Notes: generated from the letters alone by a model not told the origin. Positions 1-9,184 are shown, counted from the first letter of the stretch. The stretch: 64,000 nucleotides of DNA from Pseudomonas anuradhapurensis (GCF_014269225.2 NZ_CP077097.1:2305001-2369000); one strand, 5' to 3'. Numbers and translations are program-made.

Positions 1-217
1 TTGTTCGCTTCCTGCGCTGTGCACGTCGAACCCTCCGGGTAGAAAGACCGAGTGTACTGCGCTGTAGCGGGTGGTGTCAGTCTATGCTTGAGGGGTAGGG
101 TGGTAGCCGGGCGCTGATCGGGCAGGGAAGTGGCGTTGTACCGGTCCAAGCGCGGTGGCGTGCCAGCGTGTGGGTTGTCGAGAGGCCGATGGCCGATGGC
201 CGACCTCACCTAGTCCA

Positions 218-280
218 GATGCTGCTGATGCTGCTGATGCTGCTGATGCTGCTGATGCTGCTGATGTCTCTGATGCTTCT
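218..280. repeat. 9-bp tandem microsatellite
   Basis: Five perfect copies of GATGCTGCT (218-262) are followed by two degenerate copies (GATGTCTCT, GATGCTTCT). The stretch lies in the gene-free 1-442 region downstream of ppnN. The open frame crossing it only reads a DAA repeat and has no ribosome binding site, so I do not call a gene. Confidence 0.9.
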
Positions 281-334
281 GCATCTGCTTTTGATCTGGC
301 TTCTAAGCGCGCGATAGTTCAGGCGCCGCCGAAT

Positions 335-373
335 GCGACTTCAGGAGGCCTTCGTTCGGCCTCCTGAAGTCGC
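335..373. terminator. Perfect 16-bp hairpin downstream of ppnN
   Basis: Arms 335-350 and 358-373 are exact reverse complements around a 7-nt loop. There is no clear T-tract on either side, so this may be a terminator for ppnN or a structural element of another kind. It is followed by three AAGATC repeats (375-392). The rest of 1-442 holds nothing I can support. Confidence 0.6.
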
Positions 374-442
374 GAAGATCAAGATCAAGATCAAGAGCTT
401 CTGCTGGCGATGGTCGGTGGTTCTGCTATCCCTTTGACAGGA

Positions 443-1816
443 TCAGGTCACCACCTGATAGCACGGTACATACGCGGCGCCGCCAGGCAGCTTCATCCGA
501 TGCTGGTCGACGAAGGCCTGCAACAGCCGGCCCAGAGGATCCAGCACGGCCTGGTCGCCACGGATCTGATACGGCCCGTGTTCCTCGATCAGGCGAATGC
601 CCTTGTCCTTCACGTTGCCCGCAACAATCCCCGAGAAAGCCCGGCGCAGGTTGGCGGCCAGTTCATGCGCAGGCAGTTCGCGCCGCAGGTCCAGGTCCGC
701 CATGGCCTGGTGGGTCGGGTCGAACGGGCGCTGGAAGCTTTCCTCGATCTTCAGTAGCCAGTTGAAATGGAACGCATCGTTGCGCTCACGGCGGAACTGC
801 TTGACCTCCTTGAGCCCTTCAACCATGTGCCGGGCAACTTCCGCCGGATCGTCGATGATGATCTGGTACAGGCGATGCGCCGCTTCACCGAGAGTAGCGC
901 CAACGAACGCGTGCAATTGCTGCAGGTACGGCTCTGCGCTGCGCGGTCCGGTGAGCACCACCGGGAACGGCAGGTCCTGGTTGTCCGGATGCATGAGGAT
1001 GCCCAGCAGGTAGAGGAATTCCTCGGCCGTACCGGCACCGCCCGGGAAGATGATGATGCCGTGACCGACACGGACAAAGGCTTCCAGACGCTTCTCGATG
1101 TCCGGCAGGATTACCAGTTCGTTGACGATCGGATTGGGCGCCTCGGCGGCGATGATCCCGGGTTCGGTGAGGCCCAGGTAGCGGCTGCCGTGCATGCGCT
1201 GCTTGGCGTGGGCAATGGTTGCGCCCTTCATCGGGCCCTTCATCACGCCCGGGCCGCAGCCGGTGCACACGTCCAGTTTGCGCAGGCCCAGTTCATGGCC
1301 GACCTTCTTGGTGTATTGGTATTCCTCGCTGCTGATCGAATGGCCACCCCAGCACACCACCATCTTCGGCTCCACGCCCGGACGCAGGGTGCGGGCATTG
1401 CGCAGCAGGTGGAACACGTAGTCGGTGATGCCCTGGGAGCTTTCCAGGTCGATGCGCTGGCTGGCCAGCTCGCTTTCGGTGTATACGATGTCGCGCAGGG
1501 CGCTGAACAGCATTTCACGGGTGCTGGCGATCATCTCGCCATCGACGAAGGCGTCGGCTGGGGCATTCAGCAACTCCAGGCGCACGCCACGGTCCTGTTG
1601 GTGGATACGTACCTCGAAGTCCTGATAGGCCTCGAGGATGGTCTTGGCATTATCGACATGAGCGCCGGTGTTGAGGATGGCCAGGGCGCACTGGCGGAAC
1701 AGGGTGTAAAGGCTACCGGTACCGACTTCACTGAGTTGCTGCACTTCACGTTGTGACAGCGTCTCCAGGCTGCCTTTGGGGCTGACGGATGCGTTGATGA
1801 CATGGCGTTGAGGCAT
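443..1816 (-). CDS. ppnN: Pyrimidine/purine nucleotide 5'-monophosphate nucleosidase (LOG family, YgdH/PpnN)
   Basis: The 457-residue protein matches the length and layout of PpnN (YgdH), which cleaves nucleoside monophosphates to base and ribose 5-phosphate in the cytoplasm and responds to (p)ppGpp in E. coli. A central Rossmann-like LOG domain carries the glycine-rich PGGAGTAEE motif near residue 260 and the CTGCGPGVMKG segment near residue 185. The N-terminal and C-terminal extensions set it apart from short cytokinin-type LOG proteins. The start is backed by an AGGAAAG element upstream on the minus strand. It appears to be a single-gene unit, with a hairpin downstream and REPs upstream. 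Confidence 0.93.
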   Translation of the reverse strand: MPQRHVINASVSPKGSLETLSQREVQQLSEVGTGSLYTLFRQCALAILNTGAHVDNAKTILEAYQDFEVRIHQQDRGVRLELLNAPADAFVDGEMIASTREMLFSALRDIVYTESELASQRIDLESSQGITDYVFHLLRNARTLRPGVEPKMVVCWGGHSISSEEYQYTKKVGHELGLRKLDVCTGCGPGVMKGPMKGATIAHAKQRMHGSRYLGLTEPGIIAAEAPNPIVNELVILPDIEKRLEAFVRVGHGIIIFPGGAGTAEEFLYLLGILMHPDNQDLPFPVVLTGPRSAEPYLQQLHAFVGATLGEAAHRLYQIIIDDPAEVARHMVEGLKEVKQFRRERNDAFHFNWLLKIEESFQRPFDPTHQAMADLDLRRELPAHELAANLRRAFSGIVAGNVKDKGIRLIEEHGPYQIRGDQAVLDPLGRLLQAFVDQHRMKLPGGAAYVPCYQVVT

Positions 1817-1918
1817 CTAAGTCTTTCCTGTGCGGGTAAAACATCCTTCTTTGACAACACCATACCGAGAAATGTGGGCGGCAACGAGGGGGAGGCTAAA
1901 AAAGCTTGAGACCCGTTT

Positions 1919-1994
1919 GCCTTCTTCGCAGGTAAACCCGCTTCCCCAAGGATCGCGCTGAACCTCTGGGCGCGGGTTTAGCCGCGAAGAAGCC
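1919..1994. repeat. Inverted pair of P. putida-type REP elements
   Basis: A REP-like unit at 1919-1950 (cttcttcgcaggtaaacccg...) is mirrored by 1963-1994 (...cgcgggtttagccgcgaagaag). This is the paired arrangement typical of REP doublets between genes in P. putida. It sits between the 5' end of ppnN and the 3' end of the exporter gene. Confidence 0.85.
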
Positions 1995-2008
1995 AACCAG
2001 GTTTCACC

Positions 2009-3070
2009 TCATCCCAGCAGTTTCTGTACGCCGAGGGTTATCGCCAGCCCACCCCCGATCAGCCACAGGTTCAGGAGCGCCCCGGTGGCCAGCGCTCGCG
2101 GCCCGGCCTGGCGGATCTGGCTGAAGCGCGTTTCCATGCCCAGTGCGGTCATGGCCATGGTCAGGGCGAAGGTATCCAGGCTGTTGAGCGCCTGCGTCAC
2201 GCTGCCCGGCAGCACCTGCAGCGAATTCACCAGTACCAGCGCCAGGAAGCCGAGGGCGAACCAGGGCATGGCGATGCGCCCGTTGCCTTGTGCCTGGCCT
2301 GGCTGGCGTGCACGGCTGATCCACCACCCGGCCAGCAACAGCACGGGCACCAGCAGCATGACCCGGGTCATCTTGACGATCGTGGCGATATGCGTGGCAT
2401 CGGCGCTGATGTTGCTGGCCGCGCCAACCACTTGCGCCACTTCGTGAAGGGTGCCGCCGAGGAACAGGCCAGCGCCCAGGGTGTCCAGTTGCAGCCAGCC
2501 GGCGTTGATCGCCAACGGGTAGAGGAACATCGACAGGGTGCCGAACAGCACGACACTTCCGACCGCCATGGCGCTCTTGTGCGGGGCGCTGCGCAGAGCC
2601 GACTCGAATGCCAGTACCGCAGCGGCGCCGCAGATCGCGCTGCCGGCAGCGGTCAGCAAGGCCGTATCGCGGTCCAGCTTGAATACCTTCATGCCGCACC
2701 ACAAGCCGAGCAGCAGGGTACTGCCTACCACCAGCACGGATACGATGAGCCCCGACCAGCCGACTTCGGCTATTTCCTGCAGGCTGATGCGCAGGCCGAA
2801 GAAGGCAACGGCAATGCGCAGCAGGCTGCGAGCGGAAAAGTTGATGCCTGCCGCCCAGCTCGCAGGCACCCCGTCACGCAGCGCGTTGGCATACAGCGCC
2901 CCAGCGACGATACCGACGATCAGCGGGCTGATACCCAGGTTGGCGATGGTCGGCAGGGCGGCCAGCTGAGTGACTGCCAGCGCGAACAGCGCGACGAACA
3001 GGATGCCATTGAGCCGCCCACGGGTGGAGAGGGTGGGTGCAATAGCAGGGTTGGACGGAACCGTGGCCAT
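2009..3070 (-). CDS. YeiH family putative sulfate/anion exporter (UPF0324)
   Basis: This 353-residue polytopic membrane protein has about ten hydrophobic segments and the YeiH signature region AGSAICGAAAVLA near the middle, plus a GGTLHEVAQVVGA segment. YeiH proteins are putative inner-membrane anion exporters; the substrate is not proven and sulfate/sulfite-related roles are only suggested. A strong GGAGG ribosome binding site precedes the ATG at 3070. The gene is divergent from a LysR regulator, which mirrors the yeiH/yeiE arrangement in enterobacteria. Confidence 0.85.
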   Translation of the reverse strand: MATVPSNPAIAPTLSTRGRLNGILFVALFALAVTQLAALPTIANLGISPLIVGIVAGALYANALRDGVPASWAAGINFSARSLLRIAVAFFGLRISLQEIAEVGWSGLIVSVLVVGSTLLLGLWCGMKVFKLDRDTALLTAAGSAICGAAAVLAFESALRSAPHKSAMAVGSVVLFGTLSMFLYPLAINAGWLQLDTLGAGLFLGGTLHEVAQVVGAASNISADATHIATIVKMTRVMLLVPVLLLAGWWISRARQPGQAQGNGRIAMPWFALGFLALVLVNSLQVLPGSVTQALNSLDTFALTMAMTALGMETRFSQIRQAGPRALATGALLNLWLIGGGLAITLGVQKLLG

Positions 3071-3116
3071 GTGAGTCCTCCGGAAAGGTGTTTCGACAGG
3101 GCCTACGTTAATCTGG

Positions 3117-3130
3117 TTATAAGCTTATAA
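3117..3130. promoter_or_regulatory. 14-bp perfect palindrome, likely LysR operator
   Basis: TTATAAGCTTATAA is a perfect palindrome in the 111-bp divergent region between the YeiH-like exporter and the LysR gene. It fits the T-N11-A form of LysR-type sites and is AT-rich against a GC-rich background. Binding is inferred. Confidence 0.6.
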
Positions 3131-3181
3131 AAAATCGTAATTTGGGATGGAAAATATCCGCAGACCTGATATTTTCAATTC

Positions 3182-4069
3182 ATGACCCCGGAACAACTGA
3201 TAACTTTCGCTACCGTCGCCGAGCATGGCAACATCAGCCATGCGGCTCAGGCTCTGCATCTGTCGCAACCGGCGGTGTCGGGCCAGCTCAAACTGCTCCA
3301 GGAGACCTTTGGCGAGCCCCTCTACCAACGCGCCGGCCGCGGCGTGCGGCTGACCGCGGCCGGTGAACAGTTGCTGGCCTATGCCGAGCGTCTGCGCGAA
3401 ACCTTCCGCCAGGCCCAGGTGCTGCGTGAGGCCATGCGCGGGCTGGAGCGTGGGACCCTGCGCATCGGCGCGAGTACTACACCGGCCAGCTACCTGCTGC
3501 CGTATCTGATTGCCGATTTCCATGCCCGCTATCCGGAGGTGCAGGTAAGCACCTCTCATGGCAACACGGCGGAAATCGTCGCTGCGCTGGACAGCATGGA
3601 TATCGCCCTGATCGAAGGGCCCCCGGGGCAGGAGCTGCCATTGGGCACGGCAGTGACGGCGTGGCGCCAAGACGAGATCGTTGCCATTGTGCCGCGCGGG
3701 CATCCGCTGGCGGGCAGCGAGCAGCAGACGCTGGCCGCGCTGGGGGCTTACCCGCTGGTGTTGCGCGAAAGCGGCTCGGGCGTGCGGCAGATCGTCGAGC
3801 GGGCCTTTGCCCGCAGTGGCGTGGCCATGCGCGTGGCGCTGGAGATTGCCGGGGTGGAAGGGGTCAAGGAGGCGGTGCGGGCCGGGATGGGCATCGGTTT
3901 CGTGTCGGCGATGTCGATCCGCCACGAAGACGGTGCGCTGTGCCGATTGCAGGTTGCGCCGCAGGCGCTGGTGCGGCGCTTTTCCATCCTGGTGCCGCAT
4001 GCAGCGACGCCGTCGCGGGCGGCGGCGCGCTTTCTGGAGTTGTGTGTAGGGCAGTCAGAGGGGAGTTAG
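3182..4069 (+). CDS. LysR family transcriptional regulator (YeiE-like)
   Basis: A 295-residue LTTR. Residues 1-60 form the winged HTH (HAAQALHLSQPAVSGQLKLL), and residues about 90-290 form the type 2 periplasmic-binding effector domain (GTLRIGASTTPASYLLPYLI). The adjacent divergent YeiH-like gene suggests it controls that exporter, as YeiE does yeiH in enterics. YeiE has been linked to sulfite response there, but the ligand here is unknown. No strong Shine-Dalgarno is visible before the ATG at 3182, yet the HTH begins directly at this start. Confidence 0.88.
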   Translation: MTPEQLITFATVAEHGNISHAAQALHLSQPAVSGQLKLLQETFGEPLYQRAGRGVRLTAAGEQLLAYAERLRETFRQAQVLREAMRGLERGTLRIGASTTPASYLLPYLIADFHARYPEVQVSTSHGNTAEIVAALDSMDIALIEGPPGQELPLGTAVTAWRQDEIVAIVPRGHPLAGSEQQTLAALGAYPLVLRESGSGVRQIVERAFARSGVAMRVALEIAGVEGVKEAVRAGMGIGFVSAMSIRHEDGALCRLQVAPQALVRRFSILVPHAATPSRAAARFLELCVGQSEGS

Positions 4070-4080
4070 CAACTCTGGCC

Positions 4081-5280
4081 TCAGGCCACCCGAAAAACAT
4101 GCTTCAGATAAGCCACGAAGTTCTCATCGCGGCACTGGGTCTTGCCCGGGCTGTCGGAAATCTTGGCTACCGGCGCACCGTTGCAGGCGGTCATCTTGAT
4201 CACGATATTCATCGGTTCCACATCTGGAATGTCGCACGTCAGCCGAGTACCAATGCCAAAGCTCACGTTGATACGCTCATGCAGCGCCCGGTACAGCCCC
4301 AGCGCCTTGGCAAAATCCAGCCCGTCGGAAAAAATCAGCGTCTTGCTCTTCGGGTCGATCCCCAACCTTTCGTAGTGGGCAATGGCTTTTTCCGCCCAGG
4401 CCAGCGGATCGCCCGAATCGTGCCGCAGGCCATCGAACAGCTTGGCAAAGTACAGGTCGAAATCGCCGAGGAACGCGTCCATGGTGATGCAATCGGTCAG
4501 GGCGATGCCGAGTAACCCGCGGTATTCCCGCACCCAGCATTCCAGCGCGGCAGCCTGGCTGTCGACCAGCCGTGGGCCGAGCTGCTGGTGGGCCATGAAC
4601 CACTCGTGCGCCATGGTGCCGATCGGCTTGAGCTGGAACTCCCGGGCCAGGTGCACGTTGCTGGTACCGACAAAGCGGCCCGGGAAGTCACGCTTGAGAA
4701 TGTGCACCACCTCTTCCTGCACCCGATAGGAAAAGCGCCGCCGGGTACCGAAATCGGCCAGTTGGAAGCCGGCCAGTTCTTCGTTGCTGGCCTCGGCCTT
4801 GAGCCAGTCGAGTTTCTGGTACAGACGCTCGCGAACCTGCTCGATCACCACCTCGCGATAGCGGTAGCGGTTGCGCACCTCGCTGATGATCGCCAGCAGC
4901 GGGATTTCATAGAGAATCACGTGCAGCCATGGCCCACGCACACGGATCGCCAGTTGCCCCGCATCATCCAGGTACACCTGCACATAGCGCAGGTTGAAGC
5001 GGAACAGGCTGAGAAAGCGAATGAAATCCGGCTTGATGAAAGGGATTTTCTCCAGGTAGGCAAGCTGGTCATGGGTGACGCTGACATCGGCCAGTTGTTC
5101 GACCTGGTAGCGGATCTCTGCCAGGTAGGGGGCAAGGTTCTCGTCGTTGCGGCAGCGAAATTCCCATTCCACCTCGGCGTTGGGGTAGTTGTGCAGCACT
5201 GCCTGCATCATGGTGATCTTGTAGAAGTCGGTATCCAGCAGGTTCTGGATGATACGCGGGCCGAAAACGCTATCGCTCAT
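4081..5280 (-). CDS. pncB: Nicotinate phosphoribosyltransferase
   Basis: The 399-residue protein is full length for PncB, which makes nicotinate mononucleotide from nicotinate, PRPP and ATP in the Preiss-Handler NAD salvage route. The N-terminal [16 protein letters not shown] block, the [12 protein letters not shown] phosphate-binding region and the C-terminal [10 protein letters not shown] and DSPGKTQC segments are all present. Its start overlaps the pncA stop by 4 bp, so pncA-pncB form one translationally coupled operon that converts nicotinamide to NaMN. The divergent NrtR and its palindrome indicate NAD-responsive repression. Confidence 0.95.
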   Translation of the reverse strand: MSDSVFGPRIIQNLLDTDFYKITMMQAVLHNYPNAEVEWEFRCRNDENLAPYLAEIRYQVEQLADVSVTHDQLAYLEKIPFIKPDFIRFLSLFRFNLRYVQVYLDDAGQLAIRVRGPWLHVILYEIPLLAIISEVRNRYRYREVVIEQVRERLYQKLDWLKAEASNEELAGFQLADFGTRRRFSYRVQEEVVHILKRDFPGRFVGTSNVHLAREFQLKPIGTMAHEWFMAHQQLGPRLVDSQAAALECWVREYRGLLGIALTDCITMDAFLGDFDLYFAKLFDGLRHDSGDPLAWAEKAIAHYERLGIDPKSKTLIFSDGLDFAKALGLYRALHERINVSFGIGTRLTCDIPDVEPMNIVIKMTACNGAPVAKISDSPGKTQCRDENFVAYLKHVFRVA

Positions 5281-5927
5281 GGGCGGTCTTCCTTGATTCG
5301 GGCAAGCTGGTGGTCGAGTGCAGCTTCATCACCGCAGAGGATCACGCCCTCGGCGGCCAGGGCACCACACGCCTCGATCGCCCCCGCCTGGGTGAGGGCG
5401 CGGCAGGCGGGCAAGTACAGCAATACCTGGAAGCCGGCCTGGCGCAGTTGCCGGGCGGTGGTCCTGACACAGTAGTCAAGGGCCAGGCCACCGACGATCA
5501 CCGCGCCCACCTGGTTTACCTTGAGGTACTCGATCACCCCGGTGGAGCGGCGCTCGGCCAGGTCGTGGTAACAGGCGCCGTAGGGGTGCAGGTCGGGCTC
5601 GACGCCTTTCCAGACGAAGTAATCATAATCGATGGGCGCGGGCAGGCCGGGCAGCAGTTCGAAACCTGCGGTGCCGGGTACGCAGTGGCTGACCCAGGTC
5701 AGGTCGGCATCGGCCAGCTGTAGCGGCTGCAACATGTCGGCGTGGTCGGCGACCACCCAGGCGGCGTTGGCTGGATGAGCGTCCTTGCTGCCCAGGCGCA
5801 GGTCGGCGCGCAGCGCCATGGCATTGAGATCCACCACGATTTCATCACCTTCGGGAACGGGTAGCTCTTGCGGGGCGTTGGCAGTGAAGCCATTTTGCGC
5901 GTCGACATCGAAGCTGGCGATCTTCAT
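5277..5927 (-). CDS. pncA: Nicotinamidase
   Basis: A cysteine hydrolase of the isochorismatase-like fold that deaminates nicotinamide to nicotinate. The N-terminal [10 protein letters not shown] motif supplies the catalytic Asp, [14 protein letters not shown] is typical of the family, and [10 protein letters not shown] holds the nucleophile Cys. I place the start at 5927 (216 aa) because AGGAG lies at ideal spacing on the minus strand. The longer open frame up to 5984 would run over the promoter -35 and the NrtR box. First gene of the pncA-pncB operon. Confidence 0.94.
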   Translation of the reverse strand: MKIASFDVDAQNGFTANAPQELPVPEGDEIVVDLNAMALRADLRLGSKDAHPANAAWVVADHADMLQPLQLADADLTWVSHCVPGTAGFELLPGLPAPIDYDYFVWKGVEPDLHPYGACYHDLAERRSTGVIEYLKVNQVGAVIVGGLALDYCVRTTARQLRQAGFQVLLYLPACRALTQAGAIEACGALAAEGVILCGDEAALDHQLARIKEDRP

Positions 5928-5954
5928 GGCGGTTCTCCTTGCTGGGGTGGTCAT

Positions 5955-5984
5955 ATAATCCACCTGGTGTATTAAGTGTGTCAA
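5955..5984 (-). promoter_or_regulatory. pncA promoter with embedded NrtR-type operator
   Basis: On the minus strand a perfect -35 TTGACA (5979-5984) is followed after 18 nt by GATTAT (5955-5960). The palindrome AATCCACC-T-GGTGTATT (5957-5973), 8-bp arms with one mismatch, lies across the spacer and -10. That is where a repressor would block transcription. A TATAAT on the plus strand (5954-5959) may serve nrtR, so one operator could control both directions. Confidence 0.75.
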
Positions 5985-6066
5985 GCGCTTTTTATTTTAG
6001 GGTTAATGCTTGTGTTACTTAACTTCTCTGGTGGAATATGGGCGAATTCCTGAGCGGAGCCATCCC

Positions 6067-6771
6067 GTGAGTAGCACCGAAGTCCTGGCCAGCGTCGATA
6101 TTGTCGCCCTGCGCATGGCCCCTGAAGCGCAGCACCTGCAAGTGTTGCTGCACCGTCGTGAACGAGAACCGCATGCCGGCCAGTGGGCCTTGCCCGGGGT
6201 CATCGTCAATGGCCGTACCCCTGACACCAGCCTGGAAGGCGCTGCCGACCGGGCCCTGCGTGAAAAGGCGCAGGTATTGCCGCGTTACCTGGAACAGGTG
6301 GGTACCGAAGGCAATGCCTTCCGTGACCCCAGGGGTTGGTCGTTGAGTACCTTCTATCTGGCGCTGCTCGACCCGCAACAGCAGGTCGAGGGCCAGCAAC
6401 TGGCGTTCTTCGATCTGGACAGCGTGCTGGAGCGCAAGGTGCTGCTGCCGTTCGACCATAACCTGCTGGTCGGCCGTGCCCGCGAGCGCCTTGCCGCGAA
6501 GACGGTGTACAGCAGCTTGCCGCTTTACCTGCTGGCCGAGAAGTTCACCGTGCTGGATGCACTGGGGGCCGTGCAGGCCTGCCTGGGGCAGGCGGTGAAC
6601 AACACCTCGCTGCGCAAGCGGCTGGAGCGCTTGCGCGAGCTGGGGTGGGTGAGGGATACCGGGGAGAAGAACCAGCCGCGGCTGGGGCGGCCGCAGCAGT
6701 TGTATGCCTATACGCCGCAGGGTGAGCGGGCGTTCATGTTCGACCGTAGCCTGTTGCCCGAGGGCGCCTGA
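6067..6771 (+). CDS. nrtR: NrtR, Nudix-related transcriptional regulator of NAD metabolism
   Basis: The 234-residue protein has an N-terminal Nudix-like domain (DIVALRM...GQWALPGVIVNG) whose Nudix box is degenerate: the run after GRTPDTSLEGAADRALREKAQV lacks the REXXEE metal-binding glutamates. The C-terminal winged helix (NNTSLRKRLERLRELGWV) binds DNA. NrtR repressors sense ADP-ribose or NAD and control salvage genes, which fits the divergent pncAB. I chose the GTG at 6067, preceded by GAGCGGAG, over an upstream in-frame ATG at 6010 that has no ribosome binding site. Confidence 0.88.
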   Translation: MSSTEVLASVDIVALRMAPEAQHLQVLLHRREREPHAGQWALPGVIVNGRTPDTSLEGAADRALREKAQVLPRYLEQVGTEGNAFRDPRGWSLSTFYLALLDPQQQVEGQQLAFFDLDSVLERKVLLPFDHNLLVGRARERLAAKTVYSSLPLYLLAEKFTVLDALGAVQACLGQAVNNTSLRKRLERLRELGWVRDTGEKNQPRLGRPQQLYAYTPQGERAFMFDRSLLPEGA

Positions 6772-6817
6772 CAGGCTTGCCGCTCACTCCTTGGTGCCTG
6801 ATCGGGCGCAGCAGAGG

Positions 6818-8230
6818 TCAATGGCCCATGGCTACCTTGGCGCCGGCCTGGCGACGACGGTAGGCGCTGTCGCGGCTGGCCAGCCACCAGTAAAGCGGCG
6901 AAGTGACCGCCAGGCCCACCAGCCACGACAGGTCTGCACCGTTGATGTGCTCGGCAATCGGCCCGACATACAGCGGCGTATTCATGAACGGGATCTGCAC
7001 CACGATGCCCACCGCGTAGGCAACCAGCGCCTGCGGGTTGTAGCGCCCGTAGATGCCTCCATCGACCTGGAAGATCGACTGGATGTCGTAGTCCCCCTTG
7101 TGAATGGCGTAGAAGTCGATCAGGTTGATCGCGGTCCACGGCACCAATACCACCAGCAGCACCAGCACCATGTCGACGAAATGGCCGATGAAGTCTGCCG
7201 AGGCGAACACCGCCACCACGCAGCAGGCGCTCAGCACCACCAGTGACAGCACCGCGCGGCTGTTGGCGGTGGGGATCCAGCGGTGGGCAAAGGTTTGCAC
7301 CAGGGTGATGATCGACAGCACCGCACCATACAGGTTGAGGGCGTTGTGGCTGATCACGCTGAGCAGGAACAGCACCAGCATGATCGGCCCCAGGGTACCG
7401 GTGGCCAGCTTGACGGCGTCCATGGTGTCCATGCCGGCAGGGATCGCCAGCACCGCCACGGCGCCGAAGATGAACGACAGGCTGGAACCCAGCGCGGAGC
7501 CCAGGTAGGTGGTCCAGAACGTGGCGCTGACCTTGACGTCGGCCGGCAGGTAGCGCGAATAGTCCGACACATACGGGGCGAAGGCGATCTGCCACAGCGC
7601 CGCCAGCGACACGGTGGCCAGCCAGCCGGCCAGGTTGAAGCTGCCGCGGGTAAGGAAGTCGTCGCTTTGCACATGGCTGAAGATGTAGCCGAAACCGACC
7701 ACGATGCCGATGCCCAGTACCCAGGTACCGATACGGTTGAGCACGTGGATGAAGCGGTAGCCGATGATGCCGATGATGCCCGAGCCCAGCGCACCGATGA
7801 CGATGCCCACCGGCACGGGCACGGCATCGACCACACCGTGCAGCGACTTGCCGGCAAGGACGATATTGGAGGCGAAGAAGCCGATGTACATGACCCCGGC
7901 GATCACCACCACCAGCAATGCGCCAAGCGAGCCGAACTGGGCGCGGCTCTGGATCATCTGCGGGATGCCCATCTGCGGCCCCTGGGCCGAGTGCAGCGCC
8001 ATCAGCACACCGCCAAGCAGATGGCCGACCAGGATGGCGACGACGCCCCACAGCAGGTTCAGGTGGAACAGCTGCACGCCCAATGCGCCGGTAACGATGG
8101 GCAGCGGCGCGATGTTGCCGCCGAACCACAGTGTGAACAGATCCCTTACCTTTCCATGGCGGTCTTGCGGGGGGACGTAGCCGATCGTGTGTTTTTCTAT
8201 CAGGGGTGCCGAATTGGCTGCACTGGTCAT
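6818..8230 (-). CDS. NCS1 family nucleobase/cytosine-type permease
   Basis: A 470-residue, about 12-TM permease of the NCS1 (purine-cytosine permease) family. Recognisable features are the N-terminal HTIGYVPPQDRHGKVRDLF and LWFGGNIAPLPIVTGA segments, GYRFIHVLNRIGTW, and a SDYSRYLP block. It closely resembles the permease at 18165-19571. The start at 8230 has GGAG upstream. It is convergent with nrtR and has no co-directional neighbour, so its substrate cannot be inferred from context: nucleobases, hydantoins, vitamin B3-like or other N-heterocycles are all possible. Confidence 0.85.
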   Translation of the reverse strand: MTSAANSAPLIEKHTIGYVPPQDRHGKVRDLFTLWFGGNIAPLPIVTGALGVQLFHLNLLWGVVAILVGHLLGGVLMALHSAQGPQMGIPQMIQSRAQFGSLGALLVVVIAGVMYIGFFASNIVLAGKSLHGVVDAVPVPVGIVIGALGSGIIGIIGYRFIHVLNRIGTWVLGIGIVVGFGYIFSHVQSDDFLTRGSFNLAGWLATVSLAALWQIAFAPYVSDYSRYLPADVKVSATFWTTYLGSALGSSLSFIFGAVAVLAIPAGMDTMDAVKLATGTLGPIMLVLFLLSVISHNALNLYGAVLSIITLVQTFAHRWIPTANSRAVLSLVVLSACCVVAVFASADFIGHFVDMVLVLLVVLVPWTAINLIDFYAIHKGDYDIQSIFQVDGGIYGRYNPQALVAYAVGIVVQIPFMNTPLYVGPIAEHINGADLSWLVGLAVTSPLYWWLASRDSAYRRRQAGAKVAMGH

Positions 8231-8618
8231 GACTGACTCCAAGGCAAGGTGGGGCATTGGGAACTGCCCGGGGGCGTGCCGGCGAAGGGCGACGCGTTCT
8301 TGTTGGAGCGATGATGCGGGGCGCGGGGATAACGAGAAATTAGTAAATATGTGCCCATAAACCTTAAAAAACCTAAGGCTGACAAAAGCTTAAGCGGGTG
8401 ACGGCAGCAAGAAGAATGCCAGTGGGCGGGAGGGCCTGGAGTAGACGGGGTGGGCTGCTGGCGGGCGATTTGCGCTGGGCTGTGGTGGTGCGCTGTGCGC
8501 TTTTGCGGGGCAGCTGGAATGCGCGCCTGGACTGGCCATCTCGCGGGTGGATCTGCTGCCCCAGGTGCAGCGCAGGGTCATGGGCTGGTGAAGGCAAGCA
8601 GGCAGCAGAAGCCAACCG
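8231..8618. other. Gene-free stretch between the NCS1 permease and lrp
   Basis: Nearly 390 bp without a supported gene. Its left part must contain the promoter and leader of the permease. Two overlapping open frames of about 80 codons (8373-8615 minus and 8398-8643 plus) have no ribosome binding site and read low-complexity, arginine-rich sequence, so I treat them as chance frames. Confidence 0.6.
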
Positions 8619-9071
8619 CTACATCGGCAACAAGCGATCCTGAATCACCTCTTTCATCACCAGGGTCGAACTCAACCGCTTCACATTGGGAATGCTGGTC
8701 AGCTGCTCGTCGTACAGCTTCTGGAATGCCGGCAAGTCCCTGGCCACCACATGCAGCAGGTAATCCGGGTCGCCAAACAGCCGCTGTGCTTCGACGATCT
8801 GCGGGATCTCGGCCAAGGCTGCTTCAAAGTCCGCCACCGGCTGGCGGGTCACTTCGCGCAGGGTCACGAATACCAGCGCGGCAAAGTTCAGGCCCAGCGC
8901 ACTGGGCGCCAACCGGGCGTGATAGCCAAGAATCGCGCCGTTTTCCTCCAATGCCTTCAAACGCCGATGGCATGGCGACAGGCTGAGCCCGACGCGGTCG
9001 GCCAGCTCAGTCACCGACAACCGACCGTCTTTTTGCAGCTCGGCAAGGATTTTTCGATCGATCCTGTCCAT
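8619..9071 (-). CDS. Lrp/AsnC family transcriptional regulator
   Basis: The start at 9071 gives a standard 150-residue Lrp/AsnC protein: MDRIDRKILAELQKDGRLS opens the HTH (ELADRVGLSLSPCHRRLKALE), followed by the RAM ligand domain with EAQRLFGDPDYLLHVVARDL. The longer frame to 9155 adds 28 residues unlike the family. It lies divergent to a LysE-type exporter with 113 bp between, a very common pairing in which the regulator senses an amino acid and induces its efflux. Confidence 0.92.
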   Translation of the reverse strand: MDRIDRKILAELQKDGRLSVTELADRVGLSLSPCHRRLKALEENGAILGYHARLAPSALGLNFAALVFVTLREVTRQPVADFEAALAEIPQIVEAQRLFGDPDYLLHVVARDLPAFQKLYDEQLTSIPNVKRLSSTLVMKEVIQDRLLPM

Positions 9072-9184
9072 TGAGAAGAATCTTCCAGTAACTGAAGGCA
9101 GGGAGGGAATATACGAAAGAAAATGCCGCAGCGGAATACGTAATCTTTTGCTCATCCCAAAGCAGTGGAAGAAGGAAGATTCAA

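Noticed and set aside
155..367. 70-codon open frame with DAADAADAAD repeats
   Set aside because: It only translates the 9-bp microsatellite, has no ribosome binding site and runs through the hairpin.
8373..8643. Two overlapping frames of about 80 codons on opposite strands
   Set aside because: Low-complexity, arginine-rich translations without ribosome binding sites; likely GC-driven chance frames.
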